Assembly (NCBI GenBank): GCA_934675695.1
Contig: CAKURN010000053.1
Location: forward strand, 1 to 8,668
From: an uncultured Candidatus Melainabacteria bacterium
Lineage (GTDB): Bacteria > Cyanobacteriota > Vampirovibrionia > Gastranaerophilales > Gastranaerophilaceae
Direction of reading: 5' to 3'
Length of the DNA stretch: 8,668 nt
Positions 1 through 6,908 of the stretch are shown here, piece after piece (the first letter of the stretch is position 1; every line of letters starts with the position of its first letter). Below the pieces are notes generated by a model. It worked only from the letters and a program-made list of their open reading frames with translations. It ran no database searches and was not told the DNA's origin. The translations under genes and the position numbers were made by a program.

Positions 1-97
1 ATCATATTCAGTAGTTGGAGGTATACCGGCTAGATTTATGAGAAAACGTAAATCTCCAATAAATTACGAACTGACATGGCGCTCATATTTCCTTTGA
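1..97 (+). CDS. Hexapeptide-repeat acyltransferase, C-terminal end only (partial)
   Basis: Only the last 31 residues are in the window; the frame enters at base 2 and stops with TGA at 95-97. The peptide begins SYSVVGGIPARFMRKR, the usual closing signature of left-handed beta-helix (LbH) O- or N-acetyltransferases of the CysE/NodL/WbbJ type, in which 'VVGG.PA' closes the last coil and a basic C-terminal helix follows. Such enzymes transfer an acetyl or other acyl group from acyl-CoA to a sugar in the cytoplasm. The position, directly upstream of a pyruvyl transferase gene on the same strand, suits a polysaccharide locus. The catalytic histidine and substrate-determining part lie outside the window, so the substrate cannot be judged. 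The family call is fairly safe despite the short length. Confidence 0.75.
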   Translation, partial: SYSVVGGIPARFMRKRKSPINYELTWRSYFL

Positions 98-112
98 ACT
101 ATTCGTATTATA

Positions 113-136
113 AATGTATTTGGAAAATAATACATT
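113..136. repeat. Short perfect inverted repeat in the gap before the pyruvyl transferase gene
   Basis: AATGTATT (113-120) and AATACATT (129-136) are exact reverse complements separated by 8 bases. The stem is all A/T except one pair and no T-run follows, so it is a poor terminator. It could be a weak operator or mRNA hairpin, but such repeats arise by chance in DNA this AT-rich. The rest of the gap (98-162) shows no convincing promoter. Confidence 0.2.
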
Positions 137-162
137 AAACTTTATTTTATGAGATGGTGTTT

Positions 163-1263
163 ATGAAAATAGCAATATTTACATTGATTGGTAGAGGACC
201 AGGTACTAAGTTGCAAAATTATGCTTTGCAAACATATTTAGAAAAAGAATTTGCTGCCGATGTAAAAACTATACGTCGTACAGGATATTATTATTATCCG
301 CTTACGCTAAAAAACAGTTTTTGTAATTTTTCTTTAAAGGAATTTGCTAAGCTTATTTTACAGAAAAATTTTCGCCAATATATAGTTAATGAAAAGAAGT
401 TGCAACCTAATTGGCTTGCTTTTGATAAAAATATTAAATATACCGATTATGTTTATAAACAAAATTCTGGTGCAATAGCTGGAAACCTTGATAATATGTT
501 TGATTATTTTTGTGTTGGCAGTGATCAGGTATGGAACTTTAATTGGTATGCAGATATAAATTATTTTAAAAATTTTGATTCACGTAAGTGCTTTTCGTAT
601 GCTGCTAGTTTTGGCGTTTATGATATAGATGCTGCCCATAAGAAGAATGTCAGTGAGACACTAGATCATCTGTCAGGTATAAGTATTCGTGAGGATGCTG
701 GGGTTAAAATTGCTAAACAGTTAACAGGCAAGCAGTTAGAAAGAAATATAGATCCAACTTTTTTATTGTCTAAAGATGATTGGGTAAAGGTTTATAAAAA
801 ACCAAAGCATTATATAAAAGAAGATTATATCGTGGCGTTTTTTTTAGGAGATATTGCTAAAGACCGGCATAATAAAATTGAAAAATTAGCTAAAGAAAAC
901 AATTGTAAAATCATGTGGATTATGAAAAAAGAATTTCCACTTTGGGAAGATATTGGTCCAGCAGAATTTTTGTATGTTATAGCTCATGCCAAGGGAGTTG
1001 TTACCGATTCTTTTCATGGAACAGCATTTTCTATTATTTTTAGAAAGCCATTCTATGTCTTAAATCGGAAACAAAATCTAAACAATATGAATTCACGTTT
1101 AGATACGCTTTTAGGGCTGTTTAATTTAAAAAATAGACATGTATTAGATAAGGATATGTGTTTTGATAGATTTTTGATTGATTATCAAAATAATGTTGAT
1201 GAGATTATCAGTTATGAACAACAAAAAGCTAAAAATTATTTTGCGAGTATGTTAAGAAAGTAG
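163..1263 (+). CDS. Polysaccharide pyruvyl transferase family protein (WcaK/CsaB-like)
   Basis: This 366-residue cytoplasmic protein belongs to the family that includes ketal-pyruvyl transferases (CsaB, WcaK), which transfer pyruvate from phosphoenolpyruvate to a sugar. Visible family signatures are the N-terminal 'KLQNYALQTYL' (about residues 16-26), 'CVGSDQVWN' (117-125), 'SIREDAG' (174-180), 'DPTFLL' (197-202) and 'TDSFHGTAFSIIF' (281-293). Length is normal. I chose ATG 163, not the in-frame ATG at 154, because MKIAIF is the usual family start and GGTG at 157-160 can serve as part of a weak ribosome site. The GSDQVW subgroup commonly sits beside FrhB-type genes in surface-glycan loci, as it does here two genes downstream. 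Many members have no demonstrated activity and some may be glycosyltransferase-like, so pyruvylation is likely but not proven. Confidence 0.88.
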   Translation: MKIAIFTLIGRGPGTKLQNYALQTYLEKEFAADVKTIRRTGYYYYPLTLKNSFCNFSLKEFAKLILQKNFRQYIVNEKKLQPNWLAFDKNIKYTDYVYKQNSGAIAGNLDNMFDYFCVGSDQVWNFNWYADINYFKNFDSRKCFSYAASFGVYDIDAAHKKNVSETLDHLSGISIREDAGVKIAKQLTGKQLERNIDPTFLLSKDDWVKVYKKPKHYIKEDYIVAFFLGDIAKDRHNKIEKLAKENNCKIMWIMKKEFPLWEDIGPAEFLYVIAHAKGVVTDSFHGTAFSIIFRKPFYVLNRKQNLNNMNSRLDTLLGLFNLKNRHVLDKDMCFDRFLIDYQNNVDEIISYEQQKAKNYFASMLRK

Positions 1264-1271
1264 GTCATTAT

Positions 1272-2302
1272 ATGCAAGTATATGTATTGTTAGCAATACT
1301 GTTTGTGTTATACATGTTATATAAATTCATATTTAGGGGACAGTTTATCAATAATAATCTATCATCAGCCGGTATAGCCAAAGAATATACAAATTCAATG
1401 AAATTAATAGCGATTATTGGTATAGTTTTAGCGCATATAGGAGTTCAATACCACGGCACTAATTATATAGGTTATTTACAAATGTTAATTGTAAGTTTAG
1501 GAGCATTTGGGGTGCAAATCTTCTTTTTTCTAAGTGGATTTGGGAGTTATTTTTCAATAAGTAAACAAAATAAGATAAATGGCTATTTGTCTTGGGGGGG
1601 AGACATTCATTCCGTTTGATAATATCGTTTATTGTTTGCTATGCAGTTGTATGTTTAATTTACCTATTATTCAAGCAAATGGTTTTTAATTTATATGATC
1701 TATTATTGTTATTGATGCCTTACTGTACACCTTGGTATTTGAAAATACAAATATTATTTTATTTGTTTTTAGTAATAGCAATATGGATTGCGAAATCTCT
1801 AGGTAAAAATGATGATGTTATGGCGTGTGTAGTATTTATATTATCTTTGATGAGCATAATGATTTTACAATGTTATGGTTTTGAAGATTGGTGGTGGAAA
1901 AGCAATCTTTGTTTTGCTTTAGGAATATTAGTAGCTATAAATATTGAGAAAATTAAAAGTAAAATTAACGGTTCTAATAGGCAAGTGATATTACTTACTA
2001 TTTTGGCAATGTTTGTGTATATTTTATGCTTGAAATTTGATAAACATTATTTGCTTGGACCAATTGTAGCTACAATAAGAATATTTATATGTTTTTGTTG
2101 GTTTTATGCTATAAAGTTTAAAATTAGGTTCCAATACTATTCAAAATATACGTTGGAATTGTATTTGATACATATTGGTTTAATTGAATTATTTATAAAA
2201 GAAGTTGATAAAAATATGCCAGTAGTTATGTTGATCTTTTTTACAATAATAGCTACACTGCTGGCTAATAAATTTGTATATAAACTCATGAAAATATTTT
2301 AG
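1272..2302 (+). pseudogene. Acyltransferase family 3 (OafA-like) membrane O-acyltransferase, frame broken at a G7 tract
   Basis: Two overlapping frames together make one AT3 protein. The first (ATG 1272, AGGT at 1262-1265 as ribosome site) carries an extra N-terminal membrane segment, then 'KLIAIIGIVLAHIG', whose histidine matches the conserved catalytic His of AT3 enzymes, and 'FFFLSGFGSYF'. It stops at TGA 1617-1619. The second frame, open from the G run at 1594-1600 to TAG 2302, carries the remaining membrane helices, including 'WYLKIQILFYLF' and 'YTLELYLIHIGLIELF', both typical of the family. Adding one G (G8) or removing two (G5) joins them into about 343 or 342 residues, a normal AT3 length. 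The second half has no ribosome site of its own near 1592. AT3 proteins acylate extracytoplasmic or lipid-linked sugars. As read, the gene is off; it may be phase-variable, rescued by -1 frameshifting or polymerase slippage, freshly inactivated, or a homopolymer sequencing error. Confidence 0.8.
1594..1600 (+). repeat. Homopolymer G7 tract at the acyltransferase frameshift point
   Basis: Seven consecutive G residues stand out in AT-rich coding DNA and sit exactly where the two frames of the acyltransferase-3 gene meet. In the upstream frame the codons read TGG GGG GGA, which also forms a heptamer G-GGG-GGA of the X-XXY-YYZ slippery type. A -1 shift there enters the downstream open frame. Tracts like this can change length by slipped-strand mispairing. 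Confidence 0.75.
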
Positions 2303-2341
2303 TTAAAAAATGTCGCTATCATAATATGTATGAAAAATTAT

Positions 2342-2346
2342 GAGGT
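2342..2346 (+). promoter_or_regulatory. Ribosome binding site fixing a TTG start at 2354
   Basis: GAGGT ends 7 bases before TTG 2354. The earlier in-frame ATG at 2330 has no purine-rich site upstream, and starting there would put this good site inside the gene. The TTG start gives MIDIEKKENCCGC, the usual distance from the N-terminus to the first iron-sulfur motif in this family. Confidence 0.7.
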
Positions 2347-2353
2347 AATTAAA

Positions 2354-4183
2354 TTGATAGATATTGAAAAAAAGGAAAATTGTTGTGGCTGCAATGTTTG
2401 TGGTGATGCATGTCCTAAAGGAGCAATTTCATTTAAGGCAGATAATGAAGGTTTTCTATATCCACATATTGATCGTAAATTATGTATAAATTGTGGTATA
2501 TGCGAAAAAGTATGTCCTGTTATAAATATTGATTCATTAAAGAAGAATGATAAAGCTGAACCGGACTGTTATGCGGCAATGCATAAAAATATTGAGATAG
2601 TTTTTGCCAGTACAACCGGAGGAATGTTTTCTGCTTTGGCAGATGTTATGTATCGTCAAGGAGGATATGTTGGTGGTGCTATACACAATGAAGATCTTTC
2701 AGTATCGCAGTTTATATCAAATGATCGGCATGATATTGTCAAGTTACGACGTTCAAAAGATTTGCAAAGTAATGCTGAGGGTTTTTATAGTAAAGTTAAA
2801 AATTTGCTAAATAATGGCGAAAAAGTGTTGGTATGTGGTGTGCCGTGTCAAATGGCTGGATTGCAAGCCTATTTAGGCAGAGAATATGAAAACTTATTGA
2901 TTGTAGATTTAATTTGTCTAGGGGTTAATTCACCTAAAGTATGGCGAAAATACATAGATTCTGTAGAAGAAAAACATGGTTCTAAGGTAATATATACAGA
3001 AAATAAGTCAAAAGAGTATGGTTGGCGTAATTTGACTCAAAAATTTGTTTTTGCTAATGGTAGTGAAGCTTTTGAAACTAGAGATAACAGCAATTTTTCT
3101 AAGGGGTTTATAGAAACACATTTATATTGTCGTCCTTCCTGCTATGAATGTAAGTTCAAAGGATTTCCACGGATAGCAGATATTACGATCGGTGATTTTT
3201 GGGGGATTGAAAAATTTGCTAAAGCAATGGATAAGGATATCGGAACATCTTTAGTAATGGTTAATTCGAAAAAAGGTGAAGAGTTTTTTGAAAAGGTAAA
3301 AAAAAGAATTAATTTTATAAAAACTCCTTTTGCATGGGCTTTGCCAGGAAATCCAGCGTTAGAGCATCCAATTGCTAAATCAATGATAAATAGAAATGAT
3401 TTTTTTGTTGATTTGGATAAAATGCCATTTGATGATGTTGTTAATAAATATAGCAATATGGAAAAAACAGGTTTTAAGGCTATATTAAAGAATAAATTAA
3501 GACCTTGGAAAAATCATCTTAGATTTATTAAAAAAGTTGTAAAAGTTACGAGACTTCATCCAAAAGCATTATATCAAACTGTGCGTTATAGTGGGATAAA
3601 AGCGTTGAAAAATCATCATGGACTTATTTGTAGTACGCATTGTACGTTGAATATTTCATCGAAAAGTTCATTAGAGTTAAATGGCTTAATGATTTTAGGT
3701 GAAAAAGGCAGATTTCCGTCAAGTAGATTAGAAACTAGATTGCTATTAGCTGCCGGTAGCAAGTTGGTAGTAAATGGAGAAATGATAATAGGTTATGGCA
3801 GTGATATAGAGATATTTGAGAATGCCAAATTGACTTTTGAAGGTAAAAAGTTTAGTTTAAGTGATACAAATATTGGTTGTACCATTATTTGTGGCAAAGA
3901 AATAACTATTGGTGCTGATGTTGCCATGGGGCGCAATGTGCTTATTCGTGATAATAATGGTGAACATTACATGAATACACCAGGCTATCGTACAGCTAGA
4001 CCTATTGTTATCGGTGAAAAAGCATGGCTTTGTGAATCATGCACAATTATGCCAGGGGTAAAAATTGGACGTGGAGCTATCGTTGGGGCTGAATCTATGG
4101 TGACAGCATCAGTGCCGGCGCATGCATTGGTATTTGGGTCACCTGCAAAAATTATTGAAAATGATGTTTTATGGAAATGTTGA
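2354..4183 (+). CDS. FrhB-type Fe-S/flavin oxidoreductase fused to a hexapeptide-repeat acyltransferase
   Basis: The 609-residue protein (from TTG 2354) has two parts. Residues 10-20 and 44-54 are two CxxCxxCxxxCP motifs that should bind two [4Fe-4S] clusters. Next comes the coenzyme F420 hydrogenase/dehydrogenase beta-subunit (FrhB_N/FrhB_C) region: 'STTGGMFSALAD' (86-97), 'VCGVPCQMAGL' (160-170), and a third cysteine set C259, C263, C266 before 'RIADITIGDFWGI'. Stand-alone members end near residue 370-400. After a basic linker, about residues 415-609 form a complete left-handed beta-helix acyltransferase, with 'IRDNNGEHYMNTPG' (531-544; probable catalytic His538) and closing 'ALVFGSPAKII'. 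FrhB homologues in bacteria that lack F420 are probably flavin-dependent and recur beside polysaccharide pyruvyl transferases with unproven roles. I infer a cytoplasmic enzyme that changes the redox state of a sugar or carrier and acylates the product. The family's 'DLVCHG' reads 'DLICLG' here, so that histidine is missing. Confidence 0.88.
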   Translation: MIDIEKKENCCGCNVCGDACPKGAISFKADNEGFLYPHIDRKLCINCGICEKVCPVINIDSLKKNDKAEPDCYAAMHKNIEIVFASTTGGMFSALADVMYRQGGYVGGAIHNEDLSVSQFISNDRHDIVKLRRSKDLQSNAEGFYSKVKNLLNNGEKVLVCGVPCQMAGLQAYLGREYENLLIVDLICLGVNSPKVWRKYIDSVEEKHGSKVIYTENKSKEYGWRNLTQKFVFANGSEAFETRDNSNFSKGFIETHLYCRPSCYECKFKGFPRIADITIGDFWGIEKFAKAMDKDIGTSLVMVNSKKGEEFFEKVKKRINFIKTPFAWALPGNPALEHPIAKSMINRNDFFVDLDKMPFDDVVNKYSNMEKTGFKAILKNKLRPWKNHLRFIKKVVKVTRLHPKALYQTVRYSGIKALKNHHGLICSTHCTLNISSKSSLELNGLMILGEKGRFPSSRLETRLLLAAGSKLVVNGEMIIGYGSDIEIFENAKLTFEGKKFSLSDTNIGCTIICGKEITIGADVAMGRNVLIRDNNGEHYMNTPGYRTARPIVIGEKAWLCESCTIMPGVKIGRGAIVGAESMVTASVPAHALVFGSPAKIIENDVLWKC

Positions 4184-4188
4184 GAAAT

Positions 4189-4194
4189 GGAGTG
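4189..4194 (+). promoter_or_regulatory. Ribosome binding site fixing a TTG start at 4200
   Basis: GGAGTG begins 6 bases after the preceding stop codon. Its GGAG core ends 7 bases before TTG 4200. Upstream in-frame ATGs (4122, 4161, 4164) lie inside the preceding gene and lack a ribosome site. TTG 4200 yields MKQVKLANGEYIPAIFFG, the standard opening of aldo/keto reductases. Confidence 0.75.
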
Positions 4195-4199
4195 CAAAG

Positions 4200-5099
4200 T
4201 TGAAACAAGTAAAATTAGCAAATGGAGAATATATACCAGCGATATTTTTTGGACCAGATGAATTAGGATATACGCCACATCAACTAAAGCGAGATTTTTT
4301 TCATAGAGCCTATAGAAAATTAAAAAGGCTTACTATTGATAAATATAATTATGTTAATGCAGTGGCATCAGCAATAGAATGTGGGTTTCATACAATAGAC
4401 TTTTCAGCTGCTTATGGTGACGGTAGTTTGATGGCAGAAGCTATAAGAAAATCAGGCGTTTTACGTAAAGATATAATTATAACAACGCGTGTGACTAACA
4501 AAGCTCAATTTAATGGAAATATAGAAGAAGAATTTACTAATCAATTAAAAGGCTTTGGAACAGATTATATAGATATACTTATGTTTCATTGGCCAGTTAC
4601 TGGATGTTATGAAAAAACTTGGGAAGAGATGCTAAAGATAAAAGAAAAAGGCTATTGTCGTATTTTAGGAGTAGCTAATTGTCATGAACATCATCTTAAA
4701 AAAATAAAAGAAATATCCGGTATATATCCTCAAATTAATCAAGTTGAAGTACATCCATTATTTACTCAAGAAAAGCTAAGAAAATTTTGTTATGAAAACC
4801 AAATACAGGTGCAAGCATATTCACCAACTGGACGTCAAGATGATAGATTGATGAATCCTCCATTATTGAATGATTTAGCCCAAAAATACAGTAAAAGCAA
4901 AACACAAATAATACTGCGATGGCATATACAAAATGGAATGATACCAGTTATTCGTACGCTTAATTCGACGCATCAAAAAAATGATATAGATATATTTGAT
5001 TTTAAAATTGACAAAGAAGATATGAAAAAAATTGATTCAATGAATATAAATTCACGTCTTCGTTATGACCCGGATAATTGTGATTTTACAACGTTATGA
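4200..5099 (+). CDS. Aldo/keto reductase with an altered catalytic tetrad (Lys position is Arg)
   Basis: This 299-residue TIM-barrel NAD(P)H-dependent oxidoreductase shows the family signatures 'HTIDFSAAYGDGSLMAEAIR' (64-83), 'YIDILMFHWPV' (123-133), 'GVANCHEHHLKKI' (157-169), 'INQVEVHPLFTQEKL' (179-193), 'QAYSPTG' and 'QIILRWHIQNGMIPVI'. The tetrad aligns as D67, Y72, R97 and H130. The spacing to the histidine (33) equals that of the textbook D50/Y55/K84/H117, so R97 in 'IIITTRVTN' replaces the usual lysine. A stretch at about residues 18-51, rich in Lys, Arg and Tyr, is longer than the usual loop between strand 1 and helix 1. The cofactor-binding 'PKS' reads 'VIRTLNSTHQKND', a conservative change. 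The gene lies 16 bases after the fusion gene and overlaps the flippase gene by ATGA. A role in reducing a keto-sugar or an acyl/aminoacyl aldehyde for the glycan is inference. Confidence 0.88.
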   Translation: MKQVKLANGEYIPAIFFGPDELGYTPHQLKRDFFHRAYRKLKRLTIDKYNYVNAVASAIECGFHTIDFSAAYGDGSLMAEAIRKSGVLRKDIIITTRVTNKAQFNGNIEEEFTNQLKGFGTDYIDILMFHWPVTGCYEKTWEEMLKIKEKGYCRILGVANCHEHHLKKIKEISGIYPQINQVEVHPLFTQEKLRKFCYENQIQVQAYSPTGRQDDRLMNPPLLNDLAQKYSKSKTQIILRWHIQNGMIPVIRTLNSTHQKNDIDIFDFKIDKEDMKKIDSMNINSRLRYDPDNCDFTTL

Positions 5100-6646
5100 A
5101 TAAAAACAATTTGCGCATAATAAAAAATACTATATTTTTATATGTACGTATGGCTTGTATGATTATTGTAGCATTATATACATCAAGGGTCATATTACAG
5201 GCTTTAGGTGTTGAAGATTATGGTATTTATCAAACTGTTGGTGGTATAGTCGGTTTGCTGGCCTTTGTAAATACGTTATTATCTAGCGGTACTTCCCGCT
5301 TTTTGACGTTTGAATTTGGTCATGGCATTACGGAAAAACTAAAGGCAACATTTTCTACACTGCTTAGTGTGCATATATTGATAGGGTTATTCTTTATAAT
5401 TTTTTCAGAAATTGTTGGATTTTGGCTGATTAATACAAAATTGAATATACCTGCGGAACAGTTAGTTACAGCAAAAATAGTGTTTCAATTTACGATACTT
5501 ACAGGTTTTTTTAGTATTACACAAGTTCCATATACTGCAGTTATCATAGCCCATGAAAATATGAAAATATATGCTTATATGGGACTTTTAGAAGTGTTTT
5601 TTAAACTGGGAATAGCACTAGCGATAGAACAATTTTCCTCAGGAAGACTGTTAATATTTGCGGCACTGATGTGTATGTCGCAAATATTTGTCTTATCATT
5701 ATATCGTTTTTATTGTACACGACGCTATATAGAAAGTCATTGGCAATATAAATTATTTAGTTGGGGAATATTAAAGGAAGTTGGCAGTTTTTCGATTTGG
5801 AATGCTTTTGCTGGCGTATCCGTGGCAATGCTTCAATATGGAACAGTGCTGTTGTTAAATATATTCTTTTCGCCGGCTTTGGTAGCAGCTAGAGCGTTAA
5901 ATGATCAAGTAAGCAATGCTGTTAATCAGTTTGTTCAAAATTTTCGCACCGCAGCCAATCCTCAAATTATAAAAAAGATGGCAGTTGGCGATTATGCTGG
6001 TTCGAAACATTTACTATTGATGAGCACTAGACTGTCGTATTATCTTATGCTGATGGTTGCAATACCAGTAATAATTTTAGCAGAACCTTTGCTTAAATTA
6101 TGGTTGGTTTCCGTACCAGCATATTTAATAGAATTTGTGCAATGGACTATGGTTCAAAATTTGTTTAGTGTTTTTGATGCTTGCTTTTATACAGCAATTT
6201 ACGCCAAGGGCAGATTAAGGGAAAACGCTATACTTGCACCAGCTATTGATGTGTTAATATTGCTGGCAGTATATATGTTATTTTATAATGGGTGTTCACC
6301 GATGGTTTTGTGTTATGCATTTACAATTATGGCATTTTTAGAAGGACTGATTGAAAAGCCTTTTATATTGTGTCGCTATATAAATTATAATGTTGGTGAA
6401 ATAATACGGGTAGTAGTTAGATGTATGCTGGTTACTATAGCAGCTGTACCATTGCCGTATTTTATTGGGGAATACCTGGATGTTTTCAAGTTAAATGGTT
6501 TTTTAGCAGTGTGTATAGTATCAATTTTATCAGTAGGAACTTTTTCTTATATTGTTGGTATTAATAATAAAGAACGTTATGAAATAGCAATTTTATTTAA
6601 GGACAAATTGCATAATAAGATGAAAAAAGGAGAGAATAAAAAATGA
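5096..6646 (+). CDS. Wzx-type lipopolysaccharide/polysaccharide repeat-unit flippase (MOP superfamily)
   Basis: This hydrophobic 516-residue protein has about 12-14 membrane segments, the usual size and topology of MOP/MATE-like flippases that move undecaprenyl-diphosphate-linked repeat units across the cytoplasmic membrane. The N-terminus 'FLYVRMACMIIVALYTSRVI' followed by 'ALGVEDYGIYQTVGGIVGLL' (about residues 37-56) and 'SSGTSRFLTFEFG' (63-75) is typical of the O-antigen/capsule flippase subgroup in Bacillota and Bacteroidota. The middle holds 'SFSIWNAFAGVSVAMLQYG' and 'NQFVQNFRTAANPQIIK', also usual for it. Translation is probably coupled to the aldo/keto reductase through the ATGA overlap (5096-5099), as there is no good ribosome site of its own. 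The C-terminal tail is basic (KMKKGENKK). It makes export of a Wzx/Wzy-type glycan the likely endpoint of the locus. The exact repeat unit cannot be read from sequence. Confidence 0.9.
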   Translation: MNKNNLRIIKNTIFLYVRMACMIIVALYTSRVILQALGVEDYGIYQTVGGIVGLLAFVNTLLSSGTSRFLTFEFGHGITEKLKATFSTLLSVHILIGLFFIIFSEIVGFWLINTKLNIPAEQLVTAKIVFQFTILTGFFSITQVPYTAVIIAHENMKIYAYMGLLEVFFKLGIALAIEQFSSGRLLIFAALMCMSQIFVLSLYRFYCTRRYIESHWQYKLFSWGILKEVGSFSIWNAFAGVSVAMLQYGTVLLLNIFFSPALVAARALNDQVSNAVNQFVQNFRTAANPQIIKKMAVGDYAGSKHLLLMSTRLSYYLMLMVAIPVIILAEPLLKLWLVSVPAYLIEFVQWTMVQNLFSVFDACFYTAIYAKGRLRENAILAPAIDVLILLAVYMLFYNGCSPMVLCYAFTIMAFLEGLIEKPFILCRYINYNVGEIIRVVVRCMLVTIAAVPLPYFIGEYLDVFKLNGFLAVCIVSILSVGTFSYIVGINNKERYEIAILFKDKLHNKMKKGENKK

Positions 6647-6864
6647 TTTCTGAGGAACAATTTATAAACGATTTGCAAGTTATGCTTAAAACAGAAGAAG
6701 TTATTACTATGGATATGGATTTGCTTGATATAGAATCATGGGATTCATTTAGTATGGTAGCATTTGTAGCTATGGCAGAAGAAAAATACAACGTAAAAGT
6801 TGATAAGTTTTCTGTAGCTGAGGCAGTATTAGTAGAAGATTTGTATGATGCAGTTTGTGCCTAA
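6643..6864 (+). CDS. Acyl/aminoacyl carrier protein (phosphopantetheine-binding, DltC- or ACP-like)
   Basis: This 73-residue acidic helical protein has 'LLDIESWDSFSMVAFVAMAE' at 27-46. Ser35 in 'WDSF' sits at the conserved DSL position that takes 4'-phosphopantetheine; leucine is replaced by phenylalanine. The following helix and 'EEKYNVKVD' match the recognition helix and loop of carrier proteins. Length is normal. It overlaps the flippase stop by ATGA and has AAAGGAG (6626-6632) about 10 bases upstream. The ligase gene follows after 44 bases, so the obvious partner is that enzyme, which would load an amino acid (probably D-alanine) as a thioester. It is unlikely to be the housekeeping fatty-acid ACP: it has no fatty-acid genes nearby and the sequence is of the 'WDS' type often found in glycan and peptide loci. 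Whether to call it DltC is uncertain because DltB and DltD are absent. Confidence 0.85.
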   Translation: MISEEQFINDLQVMLKTEEVITMDMDLLDIESWDSFSMVAFVAMAEEKYNVKVDKFSVAEAVLVEDLYDAVCA

Positions 6865-6892
6865 AATAATGTCTTTATGTTGGCTTAATTAA

Positions 6893-6898
6893 GGGAGG
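6893..6898 (+). promoter_or_regulatory. Strong ribosome binding site of the ligase gene
   Basis: GGGAGG lies 10 bases before ATG 6909. An out-of-frame ATG at 6902 would yield only an 11-residue peptide and is too close to this site. The 44-base gap between carrier and ligase genes otherwise holds nothing recognisable. Confidence 0.6.
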
Positions 6899-6908
6899 AT
6901 AATGGAAG

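Noticed and set aside
120..148. Possible promoter, TTGGAA and TATTTT with 17-base spacing
   Set aside because: Each box matches only 4 of 6 consensus bases and the transcript would begin at the start codon. A match like this is expected by chance in such AT-rich sequence.
154..162. Three-codon upstream extension of the pyruvyl transferase gene (ATG 154)
   Set aside because: The family normally starts MKIAIF, matched by ATG 163, and the ATGGTG at 154 overlaps the only candidate ribosome site.
1592..2302. Second half of the acyltransferase as an independent gene starting at TTG 1592
   Set aside because: There is no ribosome site before 1592, and the product would lack the catalytic-His N-terminal part of the AT3 domain. 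One split gene explains both halves better.
2604..2810. Alternative-frame 68-residue open frame within the FrhB region
   Set aside because: It is nested in the correct frame, which is conserved in motif content across the same bases.
3142..3456. Antisense open frame inside the FrhB fusion gene
   Set aside because: It lies fully inside a strongly supported gene, has no ribosome site or recognisable family, and looks like a mirror of codon bias.
3985..4278. Antisense open frame across the fusion/reductase junction
   Set aside because: It covers the acyltransferase end and the start of the next gene, both firm calls. Its protein shows no family features.
6597..6791. Antisense open frame over the carrier-protein gene
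   Set aside because: The + strand carrier protein has a clear phosphopantetheine site and ribosome site; the antisense frame has neither.
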